This document shows, in pieces, positions 22,064 through 33,705 of a stretch of 64,000 bases of DNA. The notes under the pieces were generated by a model. That model was not told where the DNA came from and did not search any database. It worked only from the letters and a program-made list of their open reading frames with translations. Location of the stretch: contig JAIOJX010000032.1 in assembly GCA_022376925.1 (NCBI GenBank), positions 172,261,979-172,325,978 of the forward strand. The letters run 5' to 3'. The first letter of the stretch is position 1. Each line of letters starts with the position of its first letter. The position numbers and the translations under genes are program-made. The DNA comes from Tragulus kanchil (Eukaryota; Chordata; Mammalia; Artiodactyla; Tragulidae).

Positions 22064-24248
22064 AGGACACAGCTCAAAGTCAACAGAAGGAAAGAAACAA
22101 TAAAAATTCCAGTGGAAATAGATAAAAATGATGGAAAAGATTAATGAGACCAAAAGCTGTTTTTTTGAAAAGATAAAACTTTCAAGATAAATTTTAAGAT
22201 AAAACTTTAGCCAGGATCTTTAAGAAAACAAGAGAAAAGATCCAAATAAATGACATTACAGATGAAAGAGGACAAGTTACAACAGATATCACAGAAATAA
22301 AATTGTAAGAGAATACTAAAAACTGCTATACGCCAACAGACAGGACAACCTAGAAGAAATGAATACATTCCTAGAAACACACACTCTTCTTTGATCTTTG
22401 AGAATCAACTGTGCCGGAAGCTCCTCAGCTCCTTGGGTGGAATTCCCACCTCCTTCCCTTTACCTGCCTTGCGTGTCTGACCTCCCTGTCGGTTCCGTCT
22501 CAGGGACTGTGGGCAGCAGTGGCCGGGAGGCGAGCGGAGGTTACTGTCTTGTTTGTGCTTTGCTGCCTGGGTGTGAAGTGAAGGACCTGAGTCTATCCTG
22601 GTTCCCCTGGGGGAGGCGGAAAGACAGGGGTCCCCGGGCAGCTGCCCTGTGAATTAACACGAAGCTGGACTTGGCCAATCCCTGCCGCTCCTCCCTGCTG
22701 CTGGAAGTGCCCACCAGCTTCCGCACGACTGCTGGTGACTCTGGGGCAGACGGCGAGGCCCAGGAAGGGCCGGGGAAAAAACCCATGCTTCTGCTTTTTG
22801 TAATTACTGACCTGACCTTGATCTCAAGCAGCAGGGTCTTCAAGGTGTTTCTCACACCTGAGTTGGGAGGCTGTCCTGCCGGCTCCCGCCCTGGACACAA
22901 AGTGACTCATCTTGTTGTGTGAGAGAGCAGTGCGGAGTCGTCCTTGAAGACACACAGAAAAAGAGCGATTCCTGTCTGCACTGAGACCCCTGCCTCCTCC
23001 ACCTCCCAGCGGGCCACCTGTCCCTGTGGGGAGGCGTGGCAGGTCAGGGGCCCCAGGGCACCACTGAGGGCCCCTGAATGCTGTCTCCTGACTCCCGAGC
23101 ACGGTGTCCCTCCGAGCTCCAGCTGGGCTCCAGGGTCCCGAGGACACACAGAGGCGCTACTAAATAAACAGGACACAGCTCAAAGTCAACAGAAGGAAAG
23201 AAACAATAAAAATTCCAGTGGAAATAGATAAAAATGATGGAAAAGATTAATGAGACCAAAAGCTGTTTTTTTGAAAAGATAAAACTTTCAAGATAAATTT
23301 TAAGATAAAACTTTAGCCAGGATCTTTAAGAAAACAAGAGAAAAGATCCAAATAAATGACATTACAGATGAAAGAGGACAAGTTACAACAGATATCACAG
23401 AAATAAAATTGTAAGAGAATACTAAAAACTGCTATACGCCAACAGACAGGACAACCTAGAAGAAATGAATACATTCCTAGAAACACACACTCTTCTTTGA
23501 TCTTTGAGAATCAACTGTGCCGGAAGCTCCTCAGCTCCTTGGGTGGAATTCCCACCTCCTTCCCTTTACCTGCCTTGCGTGTCTGACCTCCCTGTCGGTT
23601 CCGTCTCAGGGACTGTGGGCAGCAGTGGCCGGGAGGCGAGCGGAGGTTACTGTCTTGTTTGTGCTTTGCTGCCTGGGTGTGAAGTGAAGGACCTGAGTCT
23701 ATCCTGGTTCCCCTGGGGGAGGCGGAAAGACAGGGGTCCCGCGGGCAGCTGCCCTGTGAATTAACACGAAGCTGGACTTGGCCAATCCCTGCCGCTCCTC
23801 CCTGCTGCTGGAAGTGCCCACCAGCTTCCGCACGACTGCTGGTGACTCTGGGGCAGACGGCGAGGCCCAGGGAAGGGGCCGGGAACAAACCCATGCTTCT
23901 GCTTTTGTAATTACTGACCTGACCTTGATCTCAAGCAGCAGGGTCTTCAAGGTGTTTATCACACCTGAGTTGGGAGTCTGTCCTGCCCGCTCCCGCCCTG
24001 GACACAAAGTGACTCATCTTGTTGTGTGAGAGAGCAGTGCGGAGTCGTCCTTGAAGACACACAGAAAAAGAGCGATTCCTGTCTGCACTGAGACCCCTGC
24101 CTCCTCCACCTCCCAGCGGGCCACCTGTCCCTGTGGGGAGGCGTGGCAGGTCAGGGGCCCCCCACAGGGCACCACTGAGGGCCCCTGAATGCTGTCTCCT
24201 GACTCCCGGAGCACGGTGTCCCCTCCGAGCTCCAGCTGGGCTCCAGGG
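22064..24248. repeat. Direct duplication D6 (about 1,075 bp, 34-bp filler)
   Basis: 22064-23135 recurs at 23170-24248, separated by 34 bp (23136-23169). Differences include several single-base indels in G/C runs (near 22635/23742 and 22764/23871) and a 4-bp CCAC insertion at about 24161. It spans the end of the L1M and adjacent single-copy DNA. Confidence 0.94.
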
Positions 24249-25060
24249 AGAGAGCTGTGTCCGCAGAGTCTCATGACACAGCAGAGAGCGCCGAAGGAGA
24301 AGTAAGCACCTGCTCACGCTGGGCAGCCCTGCCGGCTTCACTTGGACTGCTTAAGGCATGTGTCTAGCACCTGGGCGACAACCAGGTGGGAATGATGACA
24401 CATATGGCCTATGAAGCATTTCCCCGTTAGCATGCCTCTGAGCCTGTTCATGGTATCTGATTCGTGTTCCCCGATGTGGACAACTAGGCACATCTACAAA
24501 TAAAAAGGAGGCTGGGCACCGAGGGACATGGATGGACCCAGAGCAGACAAAGGAGCTACTCTGGAAGCGTTGGAAAAATATATGATTGTCAATACTCTCT
24601 GTGGAAATAGTTGCCACTTAAAAGGGAAAATAATGGAAGAAATGTCCACATGCTGAGGGATGGGAAGGTCATTCGGGCCTGTACATGATTTACTCTGAAC
24701 GCGAGAGCTCACGTTGGCAGCGCATATCCCGATCTGAAGGGTGGGCTGCCCAGGACAGCCGGCGAGTGGCCAATGAAACACTCATTGTGCATCTGCTTTC
24801 ATCATTAAGACAGGAGACAATACCACATGAATTTTGATTATTCTGCTCATTGTAATTTGTCTAGTAATTTTCAGATGTTTTTGCAGGTACTACGAAAGGT
24901 CATTGCCTTTCTTTGTCTGTACCTGTCCCTCCTCAAGACTGAGGAGTATCCAAGAAAAGGGGGTACTGAAACGGAACCGGACTGTATGGCCCTTGCCCCA
25001 CCCCCCCACCATGTCCTCTGCCCGCCTTTTACCTGTGGAATGCTTTAGTCAAAGAGTAAG
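22381..25060. other. GC-rich single-copy DNA, no gene recognised
   Basis: After subtracting D6 this is about 1.6 kb. Open frames exist on both strands but none shows a domain, signal or splice context I trust. 24250-25060 is moderately AT-rich and also unassigned. Confidence 0.5.
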
Positions 25061-25067
25061 TTTAGGG

Positions 25068-25335
25068 CTTCCCTGGTGGTCCAGTGGGTAAAGAGTCTGC
25101 CTTGCAGTACAAGGGGCGTTGGTTTGATCGCTGGCCTGGGAGGATCCCACATGCCGCGGAGCAGCTGGACAGGTGGATCCAATTATGAGCCAGCACTCTG
25201 GAGCGCATGTGTCCAGAGCTGGTGCTCTACACTGAGAGGAGCCGCTGCGATGGGAGTCCCACGCAGGCCAAGGAATAAAGATGGATGAAAAATAAATAAA
25301 TAAATAAAAAAAACAATAAAAGAGGCCAAAATTAA
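25068..25335 (+). mobile_element. CHR-derived tRNA SINE, form A
   Basis: Sense copy from GGGCTTCCCTGGTGGTCCAG to GAGGCCAAAATT, with (AAAT)n in its tail. AGAGTAAGTTTA before it and AGAATAAGTTTA after it are the target-site duplication with one change. It is more diverged than the copies at 42040 and 7463. Confidence 0.8.
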
Positions 25336-25344
25336 AAAAAAAAG

Positions 25345-25895
25345 AATAAGTTTAATCAGAGAAGTGAGACGTGCTGAAACAAGGGAAAACAGTCAAAGAA
25401 GACCAAATAATTTTAATGTAGTCATTTAGCACAGTCAGTGACCTTTAGTTCTTTCCTAAAGGCTGTAGATAATTTTCTGCACCATATCCTGTGAGCTGTC
25501 TTATAGATGCCAAAACACCAGGTGGAGAAGTTAACTACATGGTGATCTGCCGCAATCCCAATAGTTAACCTCAAAGAAATGGGAACCCTGGAACTGAAGA
25601 TTAACTGTACCTAAAACAGCCAAGATGACGCTGGTCAGACCACAGATGACCAGCCTGAAGAGGGCTTTGAGATGGCGGTGCTATTTCCACATGTGACCCG
25701 AGCTCTGTCTACAAAAGCTCTCACCCACTGCTTGCCAGGGTGGGTAGTCAGCCTTTGGACAGATGTCTGCCACCACCTTTCTCCCCCTGCCCCACTGCCC
25801 GCATCGGAAATACACTTTGCTTTCCACCAGCCTGGGCTGTTTATTTGCTTTTGAGTGGTGAGCAGCTGGACCGCCCCACACTTTCGGCCATATTA
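25345..25895 (+). mobile_element. Probable solo LTR of an endogenous retrovirus
   Basis: The layout resembles an ERV1-class LTR: a CACCCACTGCTTGCC segment, a GGTAGTCAGCCTTTGG segment, CGGAAATACACTTTGC near a polyadenylation-like site, and an end near CACACTTTCGGCCA. No internal viral genes are seen. Boundaries and class are uncertain. Confidence 0.4.
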
Positions 25896-26069
25896 TCATG
25901 CTAAGGCCGTGCCTGGAGTGCCCGGGAGCAGGCGAAGGGGCACTGAGTCCCGGCTGGGGCTGTAGGAGCTGGCCCGGGAGAGGGGAAGCAAGTATGGAAT
26001 GGTAATGGAGTTTGGAGCATCCATAGATGGGAGACGGGCCAGCTTGGAAGTGGTCCTCCATAAGGAGGA

Positions 26070-28219
26070 TGCGATCCTGTGAGCGGCAAGAATGTCCTCT
26101 GAAGCCGCCTTCTGATTTTTGCTCATTTTTTACAGCTTCGTGTCTTCATGTGTTAGCACAGAGCCCCTGCTTCAGCTCTGGGGCGCAGGGCTCCGCCACC
26201 CGCCCACCCCTTCCTCGGGGAGATGCCGGGACACACACAGGTCGATGGGACACGGGTGCCATGGGAGGGCTGGGCTCCAAGCAGGACACTCTGGCCACAG
26301 CCGTTTCATCGCCCTGTGGGGCAAGCGTCCCCTGCGGGACCCCCGCCCCAGCCCGAGTCCGTGCGACTTTCCGCCTGCGCGGCATGGCAGCCTCAGTGCT
26401 TTTTGGCTCCATAATATCTGTCTTCAGAGTCAGTCTCAGATGGCAGCAGGCGCTGAGCCTGCTCTGTGCCTGTGCAGCCTGAGGTGTGCCAGGGGTCAGC
26501 AACATAACGAAGGCAGAAGGGCAAAGGTGAGGGCTGATCTTCCTCTACCCAGACCTGATTTGGAAGCCGAGATTACACTCTAAGTGCTATAGTAGCATCA
26601 AGGCACCTGCCTTAGGGTACGGTACCCACGGAGGGACTGTCTACCTCTTCCTGGAGGAGTCGATGGGAAGCATTTTGTGTAAGTTCCCTATGACCGCTCT
26701 TCACAAATCGCCATCATTGTCGCGGCTCAAAACAACACAGATGCGTCCTCTCACTGTTCTGGATGTCGGGGTTCTGAGACAGGTCTCCCTGGACTAATAT
26801 CAAGGTGTCAGGAGGGCTGATGTACATCAGCGTGAATTGGCCACAGACATACACCTGTGCCCCATACACTGATCTTGAAGTGAACAGAGCTCTGTGGGGC
26901 CTGGGGAAGTGATGGGGCCTCTCCTCGGAAGGTGAAGAAAGGCTGGGGAGAAGAGGAGAGGTGGGAGACGGGGCAGTTTTGAAAAGGAAGCGAGACCCCG
27001 CCGAGGTCAGCCTGGCACAGCCACCCTCCCCAGCAAGTACCGTAAGCCCTGGTTTTCCGAGGGCGTGGCCCCAGGGAGGCAGGTGGCGGCGGTCAGGAGG
27101 CGCAGGCAGAGCTGAGCGTGTTCCGTATCTGGGAGCAGGCAGGAGGCGATCCTGTGAGCGGCAAGAATGTCCTCTGAAGCCGCCTTCTGATTTTTGCTCA
27201 TTTTTTACAGCTTCGTGTCTTCATGTGTTAGCACAGAGCCCCTGCTTCAGCTCTGGGGCGCAGGGCTCCGCCACCCGCCCACCCCTTCCTCGGGGAGATG
27301 CCGGGACACACACAGGTCGATGGGACACGGGTGCCATGGGAGGGCTGGGCTCCAAGCAGGACACTCTGGCCACAGCCGTTTCATCGCCCTGTGGGGCAAG
27401 CGTCCCCTGCGGGACCCCCGCCCCAGCCCGAGTCCGTGCGACTTTCCGCCTGCGCGGCATGGCAGCCTCAGTGCTTTTTGGCTCCATAATATCTGTCTTC
27501 AGAGTCAGTCTCAGATGGCAGCAGGCGCTGAGCCTGCTCTGTGCCTGTGCAGCCTGAGGTGTGCCAGGGGTCAGCAACATAACGAAGGCAGAAGGGCAAA
27601 GGTGAGGGCTGATCTTCCTCTACCCAGACCTGATTTGGAAGCCGAGATTACACCCTAAGTGCTATAGTAGCATCAAGGCACCTGCCTTAGGGTACGGGAC
27701 CCACGGAGGGACTGTCTACCTCTTCCTGGAGGAGTCGATGGGAAGCATTTTGTGTAAGTTCCCTATGACCGCTCTTCACAAATCGCCATCATTGTCGCGG
27801 CTCAAAACAACACAGATGCGTCCTCTCACTGTTCTGGATGTCGGGGTTCTGAGACAGGTCTCCCTGGACTAATATCAAGGTGTCAGGAGGGCTGATGTAC
27901 ATCAACATGAATCGGCCACAGACATACACCTGTGCCCCATACACTGATCTTGAAGTGAACAGAGCTCTGTGGGGCCTGGGGAAGTGACGGGGCCTCTCCT
28001 CGGAAGGTGAAGAAAGGCTGGGGAGAAGAGGAGAGGTGGGAGACGGGGCAGTTTTGAAAAGGAAGCGAGACCCCGCCGAGGTCAGCCTGGCACAGCCACC
28101 CTCCCCAGCAAGTACCGTAGGCCCTGGTTTTCCGAGGGCGTGGCCCCAGGGAGGCAGGTGGCGGCGGCCAGGAGGCGCAGGCAGAGCTGAGCGTGTTCCG
28201 TATCTGGGAGCAGGCAGGA
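26070..28219. repeat. Direct duplication D7 (1,075 bp)
   Basis: 26070-27144 recurs at 27145-28219 with no filler. I noticed about eight substitutions, nearly all transitions (for example AAGCCC/AGGCCC and CAGCGTGAATTGG/CAACATGAATCGG). This pattern is typical of two alleles. Confidence 0.95.
26682..26865. mobile_element. Ancient repeat fragment plus short L1 end
   Basis: CTCAAAACAACACAGATGCG, GTTCTGGATGTCGGGGTTC and ATCAAGGTGTCAGGAGGGCT match a common ancient mammalian repeat I recognise but cannot name securely. 26826-26865 resembles a ruminant L1 3' end in antisense. The D7 copy lies at about 27757-27940. Confidence 0.4.
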
Positions 28220-28314
28220 TGCTGGGCTGGGGGATCCCGCCAGATGTCCGTCCGCGCTAATGGAGTCCGTGCACATAATAGAGCCAGCCAGGTCGGTCCA
28301 AAGGCACACCCTGT

Positions 28315-30476
28315 ACCCTGAAGCCGTTTAACATTTTGCCAAAACCCCAGGGTTCAAGCCAGAAAGAGGACCTCTAGTCAGAGTTGGGGTGGGGGTGGGC
28401 CAGGGCAGTGGGCGCTGCTGCAATAGTTTCATAACATGCTCAGTTAATTTATTTGTTTTGACTTGCGCCTTTTAAATAAGGTTTCATCATTTAATGTGTT
28501 TTCCATCTTATCCTGTTACACGGGTAGGAGACCTTGTATTTATTTACTTGTGGGACGCTTCCCATCCCCAAAGTCCCACTTGATCAGCTGGGCAGGGAGG
28601 CATTGTTTTTATAGCCGGAGATTTCTGGTGCCTCGCTTCCTTCTCCATTTTCACTCTGCTTGTTGATTTGAACCACTGCCACGATAGCATTCTTTTGACT
28701 TTTACACCAGAGCGAATTTCATGGGAGAACACACGTCTGTGTCCTTCGGCCAGGCCATTGCCCCGCTGCGCCCGGTCCCCGGCCTTCAGAAGCCACATAA
28801 GGAGCATCCCTGTGGGCCCCCAGCCCAGGACAGTGTGACGTGTTAGGGGGACCTGGAAGGCAGGGAGGTGGGGGACGAGGCCCAGAGTCCAGCCTGGTCG
28901 GGCTTCTCCCCGATGCAGGACCCCGTGGTCGCAGCCCAGGGCTCAGCCTGGCTCTTCACCAAGCCCAACAGGCCCGTGGACCCCTGTTTCTCACGTGGCG
29001 TCTCCAGCTCTTGGGTCAGGACGTGGAGCTGGCAACCCACCACCACTCACCATCACCCTACCACCTTGGACTGACCAGCAGTCACTCAATCCCCTCCCTT
29101 TACAGATGGGAGATGGAGACTCAGGCAACAGCCCATCACAGTTCTACCAGATCAGCCCGGTGCTCCCTCTGCAGCAAAATGGCAGAGCTCAAAACACACA
29201 GCCCTCTGTGGGCCGCCCCATGTGTGGTGCAAAAGCTTGCTTTCAGACACACACCCTGATCTGAGTTCTTCTCTCCTCAGAACTGCACCTTGGCTCCCCA
29301 CAGCCCTCATCTAAAGCCACTCACGATGCCCTTGGAGCAGTCCAGGCTCATCTCCTTCTGCCTGTTGATTTTTAAAATTTTATTGAAATGTAGTTGATGT
29401 ACTTTTTTTGCAGTTGTTTGTTGACCCTGAAGCCGTTTAACATTTTGCCAAAACCCCAGGGTTCAAGCCAGAAAGAGGACCTCTAGTCAGAGTTGGGGTG
29501 GGGGTGGGCCAGGGCAGTGGGCGCTGCTGCAATAGTTTCATAACATGCTCAGTTAATTTATTTGTTTTGACTTGCGCCTTTTAAATAAGGTTTCATCATT
29601 TAATGTGTTTTCCATCTTATCCTGTTACACGGGTAGGAGACCTTGTATTTATTTACTTGTGGGACGCTTCCCATCCCCAAAGTCCCACTTGATCAGCTGG
29701 GAAGGGAGGCAGTGTTTTTATAGCCGGAGATTTCTGGTGCCTCGCTTCCTTCTCCATTTTCACTCTGCTTGTTGATTTGAACCACTGCCACGATAGCATT
29801 CTTTTGACTTTTACACCAGAGCGAATTTCATGGGAGAATACACGTCTGTGTCCTTCGGCCAGGCCATTGCCCCGCTGCGCCCGGTCCCCGGCCTTCAGAA
29901 GCCACATAAGGAGCATCCCTGTGGGCCCCCAGCCCAGGACAGTGTGACGTGTTAGGGGGACCTGGAAGGCAGGGAGGTGGGGGACGAGGCCCAGAGTCCA
30001 GCCTGGTCGGGCTTCTCCCCGATGCAGGACCCCGTGGTCGCAGCCCAGGGCTCAGCCTGGCTCTTCACCAAGCCCAACAGGCCCGTGGACCCCTGTTTCT
30101 CACGTGGCGTCTCCAGCTCTTGGGTCAGGACGTGGAGCTGGCAACCCACCACCACTCACCATCACCCTACCACCTTGGACTGACCAGCAGTCACTCAATC
30201 CCCTCCCTTTACAGATGGGAGATGGAGACTCAGGCAACAGCCCATCACAGTTCTACCAGATCAGCCCGGTGCTCCCTCTGCAGCAAAATGGCAGAGCTCA
30301 AAACACACAGCCCTCTGTGGGCCGCCCCATATGTGGTGCAAAAGCTTGCTTTCAGACACACACCCTGATCTGAGTTCTTCTCTCCTCAGAACTGCACCTT
30401 GGCTCCCCACAGCCCTCATCTAAAGCCACTCTCACGATGCCCTTGGAGCAGTCCAGGCTCATCTCCTTCTGCCTGT
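28315..30476. other. Single-copy DNA with possible MIR remnant
   Basis: CCCTTTACAGATGGGAGATG followed by GACTCAGGCAACA at about 29096-29135 resembles a MIR tail on the plus strand. The rest is unassigned. Open frames at 28840-29264 and their D8 copies have no recognisable product. Confidence 0.35.
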
Positions 30477-30515
30477 TGATTTTTTTAAAATTTTATTGAA
30501 ATGTAGTTGATGTAC
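28315..30515. repeat. Direct duplication D8 (about 1,088 bp, 21-bp filler)
   Basis: 28315-29402 recurs at 29424-30515, separated by 29403-29423. The copies differ by a few substitutions (GCATTGTTT/GCAGTGTTT; CATGTGTGG/CATATGTGG) and a 2-bp indel (CACTCACG/CACTCTCACG). Its last part overlaps D9. Confidence 0.95.
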
Positions 30516-30976
30516 AGTGTTGTGATAGTTCCAGGTGTACAGAAAAGTGGTTCAGTTTTGATTTGTTGTGACCCATGGACGAGCCATGAGATTCTCCAGG
30601 CAGGAATCCTGGATCAGGTAGCCACTCCCTCCTTCAGGGGAGCTTCCCAACCCGGGGATCCAGCCCAGGTCTCCCACATGGCAGGTGGATTCTTTACCAT
30701 CCGAACCACCAGGGAAGCCCAAGAATACTGGAGTGGGTAGTCTATGCCTTCTCCAGGGGATCTTCCTGACCCAGGTATCAAACCAGGGTCTCCTGCATTT
30801 TAGGCGGATTCTTTACCAGCTGAGCTACAAGGGAAGCCCCTCCGCCCCCCGTCCCCCGCCACAACACACACACACACATATTAGACTCTTTTACACCATA
30901 GGTTATTACAAGATATACAGTAGGGTTCCCTGTGCTATATAGTAGGTCCTTGTTGGTTATCTGTAGTATATATGAT
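30477..30976 (-). mobile_element. Artiodactyl L1 3' end, antisense, split by Bov-A2
   Basis: TTTTATTGAAATGTAGTTGA to GTGTACAGAAAAGTGG, and then GTTATTACAAGATATACAGT to TAGTAGGTCCTTG, are the two halves of a ruminant L1 3'UTR in antisense. A Bov-A2 SINE at 30556-30839 and a (CA)n stretch separate them. The D9 copy is at about 31589-32095. Confidence 0.65.
30556..30839 (-). mobile_element. Bov-A2 dimeric SINE
   Basis: Two Bov-A units stand in tandem in antisense. Each ends in a GGGAAGCCC motif, at about 30720 and 30839, with GAATACTGGAGTGGGTAG starting the second. The D9 copy is at 31675-31958. Bov-A2 has no tRNA head and depends on BovB for mobility. Confidence 0.8.
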
Positions 30977-30977
30977 T

Positions 30978-31409
30978 GTTGTTGTTCAATCTGTAAGTCA
31001 TGTTCAACTCTTAGCAGCCCTATGAACTGCAGCACACCAGGCTTCCCTGTCCATTACCGTCTCCTGGAGCTTGCTCAAACTCATGTCCATTGAGTCAGCG
31101 ATGCCATCCAACCATCTCATCCTCTGTCACCCACTTCTCTTTCCTTCAGTCTTTCCCAGCATCAGGGTCTTTTCCAGTGAGTCATCTCTTCGCATCAGGT
31201 GGCTAAAGTATTGGAGCGTCAGCTTCAGCATCAGTCCTCCCAGTGAACATTCAGGGTTGATTTTCTTTGGGTTGACTGATCTTCTTACGGTCCAAGGAAC
31301 TCTCAAGAGTCTTTTCCAGCACCACAGTGTGAAAGCATCAATCCTGCAGCTCTCAGCCTCGTTCATGGTCCAACTCTCACATCCATACATGACTACTGGG
31401 AAAACCATA
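30978..31409 (-). mobile_element. BovB LINE, 5'-truncated
   Basis: The antisense BovB 3' end starts TTGTTGTTCAATC and extends about 430 bp through the C-terminal reverse-transcriptase region. The minus-strand frame reads MVFPVVMYGCESWT. The D9 copy is at 32097-32528. Confidence 0.88.
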
Positions 31410-32772
31410 GCAGTGCTGAAAGCATTTTAATCCTGTTCAAACTTGGCGCCCATGTGGGCAAAGCTTGCTTTCAGACACACACCCTGATCTGAGTTCTTCT
31501 CTCCTCAGAACTGCACCTTGGCTCCCCACAGCCCTCATCTAAAGCCACTCTCACGATGCCCTTGGAGCAGTCCAGGCTCATCTCCTTCTGCCTGTTGATT
31601 TTTTAAAAATGTTATTGAAATGTAGTTGATGTACAGTGTTGTGATAGTTCCAGGTGTACAGAAAAGTGGTTCAGTTTTGATTCGTTGTGACCCATGGACG
31701 AGCCATGAGATTCTCCAGGCAGGAATCCTGGATCAGGTAGCCACTCCCTCCTTCAGGGGAGCTTCCCAACCCGGGGATCCAGCCCAGGTCTCCCACATGG
31801 CAGGTGGATTCTTTACCATCCGAACCACCAGGGAAGCCCAAGAATACTGGAGTGGGTAGTCTATGCCTTCTCCAGGGGATCTTCCTGACCCAGGTATCAA
31901 ACCAGGGTCTCCTGCATTTTAGGCGGATTCTTTACCAGCTGAGCTACAAGGGAAGCCCCTCCGCCCCCCGTCCCCCGCCACAACACACACACACACATAT
32001 TAGACTCTTTTACACCATGGGTTATTACAAGATATACAGTATGGTTCCCTGTGCTATATAGTAGGTCCTTGTTGGTTATCTATAGTATATATGATTGTTG
32101 TTGTTCAATCTGTAAGTCATGTTCAACTCTTAGCAGCCCTATGAACTGCAGCACACCAGGCTTCCCTGTCCATTACCGTCTCCTGGAGCTTGCTCAAACT
32201 CATGTCCATTGAGTCAGCGATGCCATCCAACCATCTCATCCTCTGTCACCCACTTCTCTTTCCTTCAGTCTTTCCCAGCATCAGGGTCTTTTCCAGTGAG
32301 TCATCTCTTCGCATCAGGTGGCTAAAGTATTGGAGCGTCAGCTTCAGCATCAGTCCTCCCAGTGAACATTCAGGGTTGATTTTCTTTGGGTTGACTGATC
32401 TTCTTACGGTCCAAGGAACTCTCAAGAGTCTTTTCCAGCACCACAGTGTGAAAGCATCAATCCTGCAGCTCTCAGCCTCGTTCATGGTCCAACTCTCACA
32501 TCCATACATGACTACTGGGAAAACCATACCTTTGCAAAGTGATATCTCTGCTTTTTCAGATAGATACCTTAGTATTTTCTATATACAACATCATGTCCTC
32601 TGGGAATAAAGACAATTTTGCTTCTTCTTTTCCAAACTGTACGCCTTTAGTGTCCTCTTATTGTACATACTAGAACCTCCAGCACATATTGAATGTAAGT
32701 GGTAAGAAAAGTATTCTTCCGAGCCTTACAGGGAAAAGCATCTATTTTTTCCACTATTAGATATGATGGTAG

Positions 32773-33002
32773 CTGTAAGTTTTTTGTGGCCTTACCCACT
32801 GACTCAGTGGTAAAAATCCACCTGTCAATGCAGAGGACTCTTGAGACATGGGTCAGGAGGATCCTCTGGAGGAGGAAATGGGAAACCATTCCAGCGTTCT
32901 CGCAGGAAAAATGCCACCGACAGAGGAGTCTGGCACAGTACGGTTCGTGGGGTTGCGGAGAGTCAGACATGACCGAGCAGGCATGCATGTAAGTTTTTTT
33001 TA
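32773..33002 (+). mobile_element. Bov-tA SINE with target-site duplication
   Basis: Sense Bov-tA with a worn tRNA head (ACTGACTCAGTGGTAAAAAT) and body to GAGTCAGACATGACCGAGCA. TGTAAGTTTTTT occurs at both ends (about 32775 and 32989). Confidence 0.8.
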
Positions 33003-33112
33003 TAGATGTCAGGTTGAGAAAAATTCCTTCTATTCCTACTTTTGGAGAATTTTTATCCTGAATCAGTATTCGATTTCATCAAGTTATTTTACTACAACTA
33101 TTAATATAGTCA

Positions 33113-33180
33113 AGTCCCGTGGACAGGGGAGCCTGGCAGGCTACGGTCCACGGGGTCACAAAGAATTGGACCAAGTGTCT
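33113..33180 (+). mobile_element. Bov-A fragment
   Basis: CCCGTGGACAGGGGAGCCTG to GGTCACAAAGAATTGGACC is the 3' part of a Bov-tA or BovB-related sequence, about 70 bp long, inside the L1M. Confidence 0.65.
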
Positions 33181-33705
33181 AACATCCACTCCTACTGATA
33201 TGGTCCTTTTCACCCTTTATTCTCTTAATATTGGTGTATTAGATCATTTCATTTTTGGATGTCAACCAGCCTTCTATTTCTGGGATGAGACCTGCCTGCT
33301 TATCATGTGAACTCACCCTCATTTGTCACTTGGGTCAATTTGCTAAGGTCGTGGGATCCGTTTTCATAGGGAGACGGGGCCATAGTTTTGTTTTTTTGAG
33401 GTGTCTCTGTCAGCCTTTGACAGGACTGACAAAGGAGACTATGGCTTTGTAAACTGAAATACTGCCTTGGAGGTATTTTATTCTCTTTTGTATTTTGAAA
33501 GATTTAGTGAAAGATTGCTATGAGTTTTTCCTTAAATGTTTGGTAGAACTCTCCAGGGAGGCCATCCTGGTCAGGGCTTTATTTAGGGGAAGGTTTTAAA
33601 CTACTGATTCAATTTCTTTGCTTAGAGATTTCCCTTTTAATACTTTATTAAGTTTTGATATTTTATGATGTTCTAGGAACTTCTCCTTCCCATCTAGATT
33701 GTTTT

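Larger units (their letters stand above)
16690..22380 (+). mobile_element. Old L1 (L1M), sense: 5'UTR, ORF1 and first part of ORF2
   Basis: 16690-18470 resembles an L1M 5'UTR (GAGGACCCTGAGCTCACCTC near the start). About 18480-19400 reads like a decayed ORF1, with GGAAATCATCCAATCAG and GAGAGAATTTTAAAAGCAGC. From about 19870 it reads like ORF2 endonuclease (TCAAAAGACATAGGGTGACT; GGGATATTAATACC). Frames are broken throughout. It contains BovB at 17325, duplication D5 and a SINE at 21444. It ends abruptly near 22380 in GC-rich DNA. Confidence 0.65.
25896..28314. other. GC-rich single-copy DNA, no gene recognised
   Basis: It holds D7 and a decayed ancient repeat at 26682-26865. The longest open frames (plus strand at 26027-26482 and 26961-27557) change frame composition across the D7 junction and show no domain, so I do not call them genes. 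Confidence 0.5.
30341..32528. repeat. Direct duplication D9 (about 1,069 bp, 50-bp filler)
   Basis: 30341-31409 recurs at 31460-32528, separated by 50 bp (31410-31459). The end of the filler (GCGCCCATGTGGGC) looks like a corrupted form of the sequence just before copy 1. Because D9 starts inside D8 copy 2, about 175 bp is present three times. Confidence 0.95.
32529..33705 (-). mobile_element. Old L1 (L1M) ORF2, antisense
   Basis: Antisense reverse-transcriptase region of an old L1, recognisable by AATGTTTGGTAGAACTC and AGGGCTTTATTTAGG. It holds a sense Bov-tA at 32786 and a partial one at 33113. Confidence 0.65.

Noticed and set aside
22390..24250. A CpG island and promoter
   Set aside because: The DNA is GC-rich, but CpG is not consistently dense. 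There is no associated first exon or transcript-like structure, and D6 doubles the apparent length.
25345..25895. A complete endogenous retrovirus next to the LTR
   Set aside because: No gag, pol or env-like sequence and no second LTR is seen on either side; at most it is a solo LTR.
26961..27557. A 198-codon plus-strand open frame in GC-rich DNA
   Set aside because: It crosses the D7 junction, so its first and last parts are artificially joined. It has no domain and overlaps equally long frames in other phases, as expected in GC-rich DNA.
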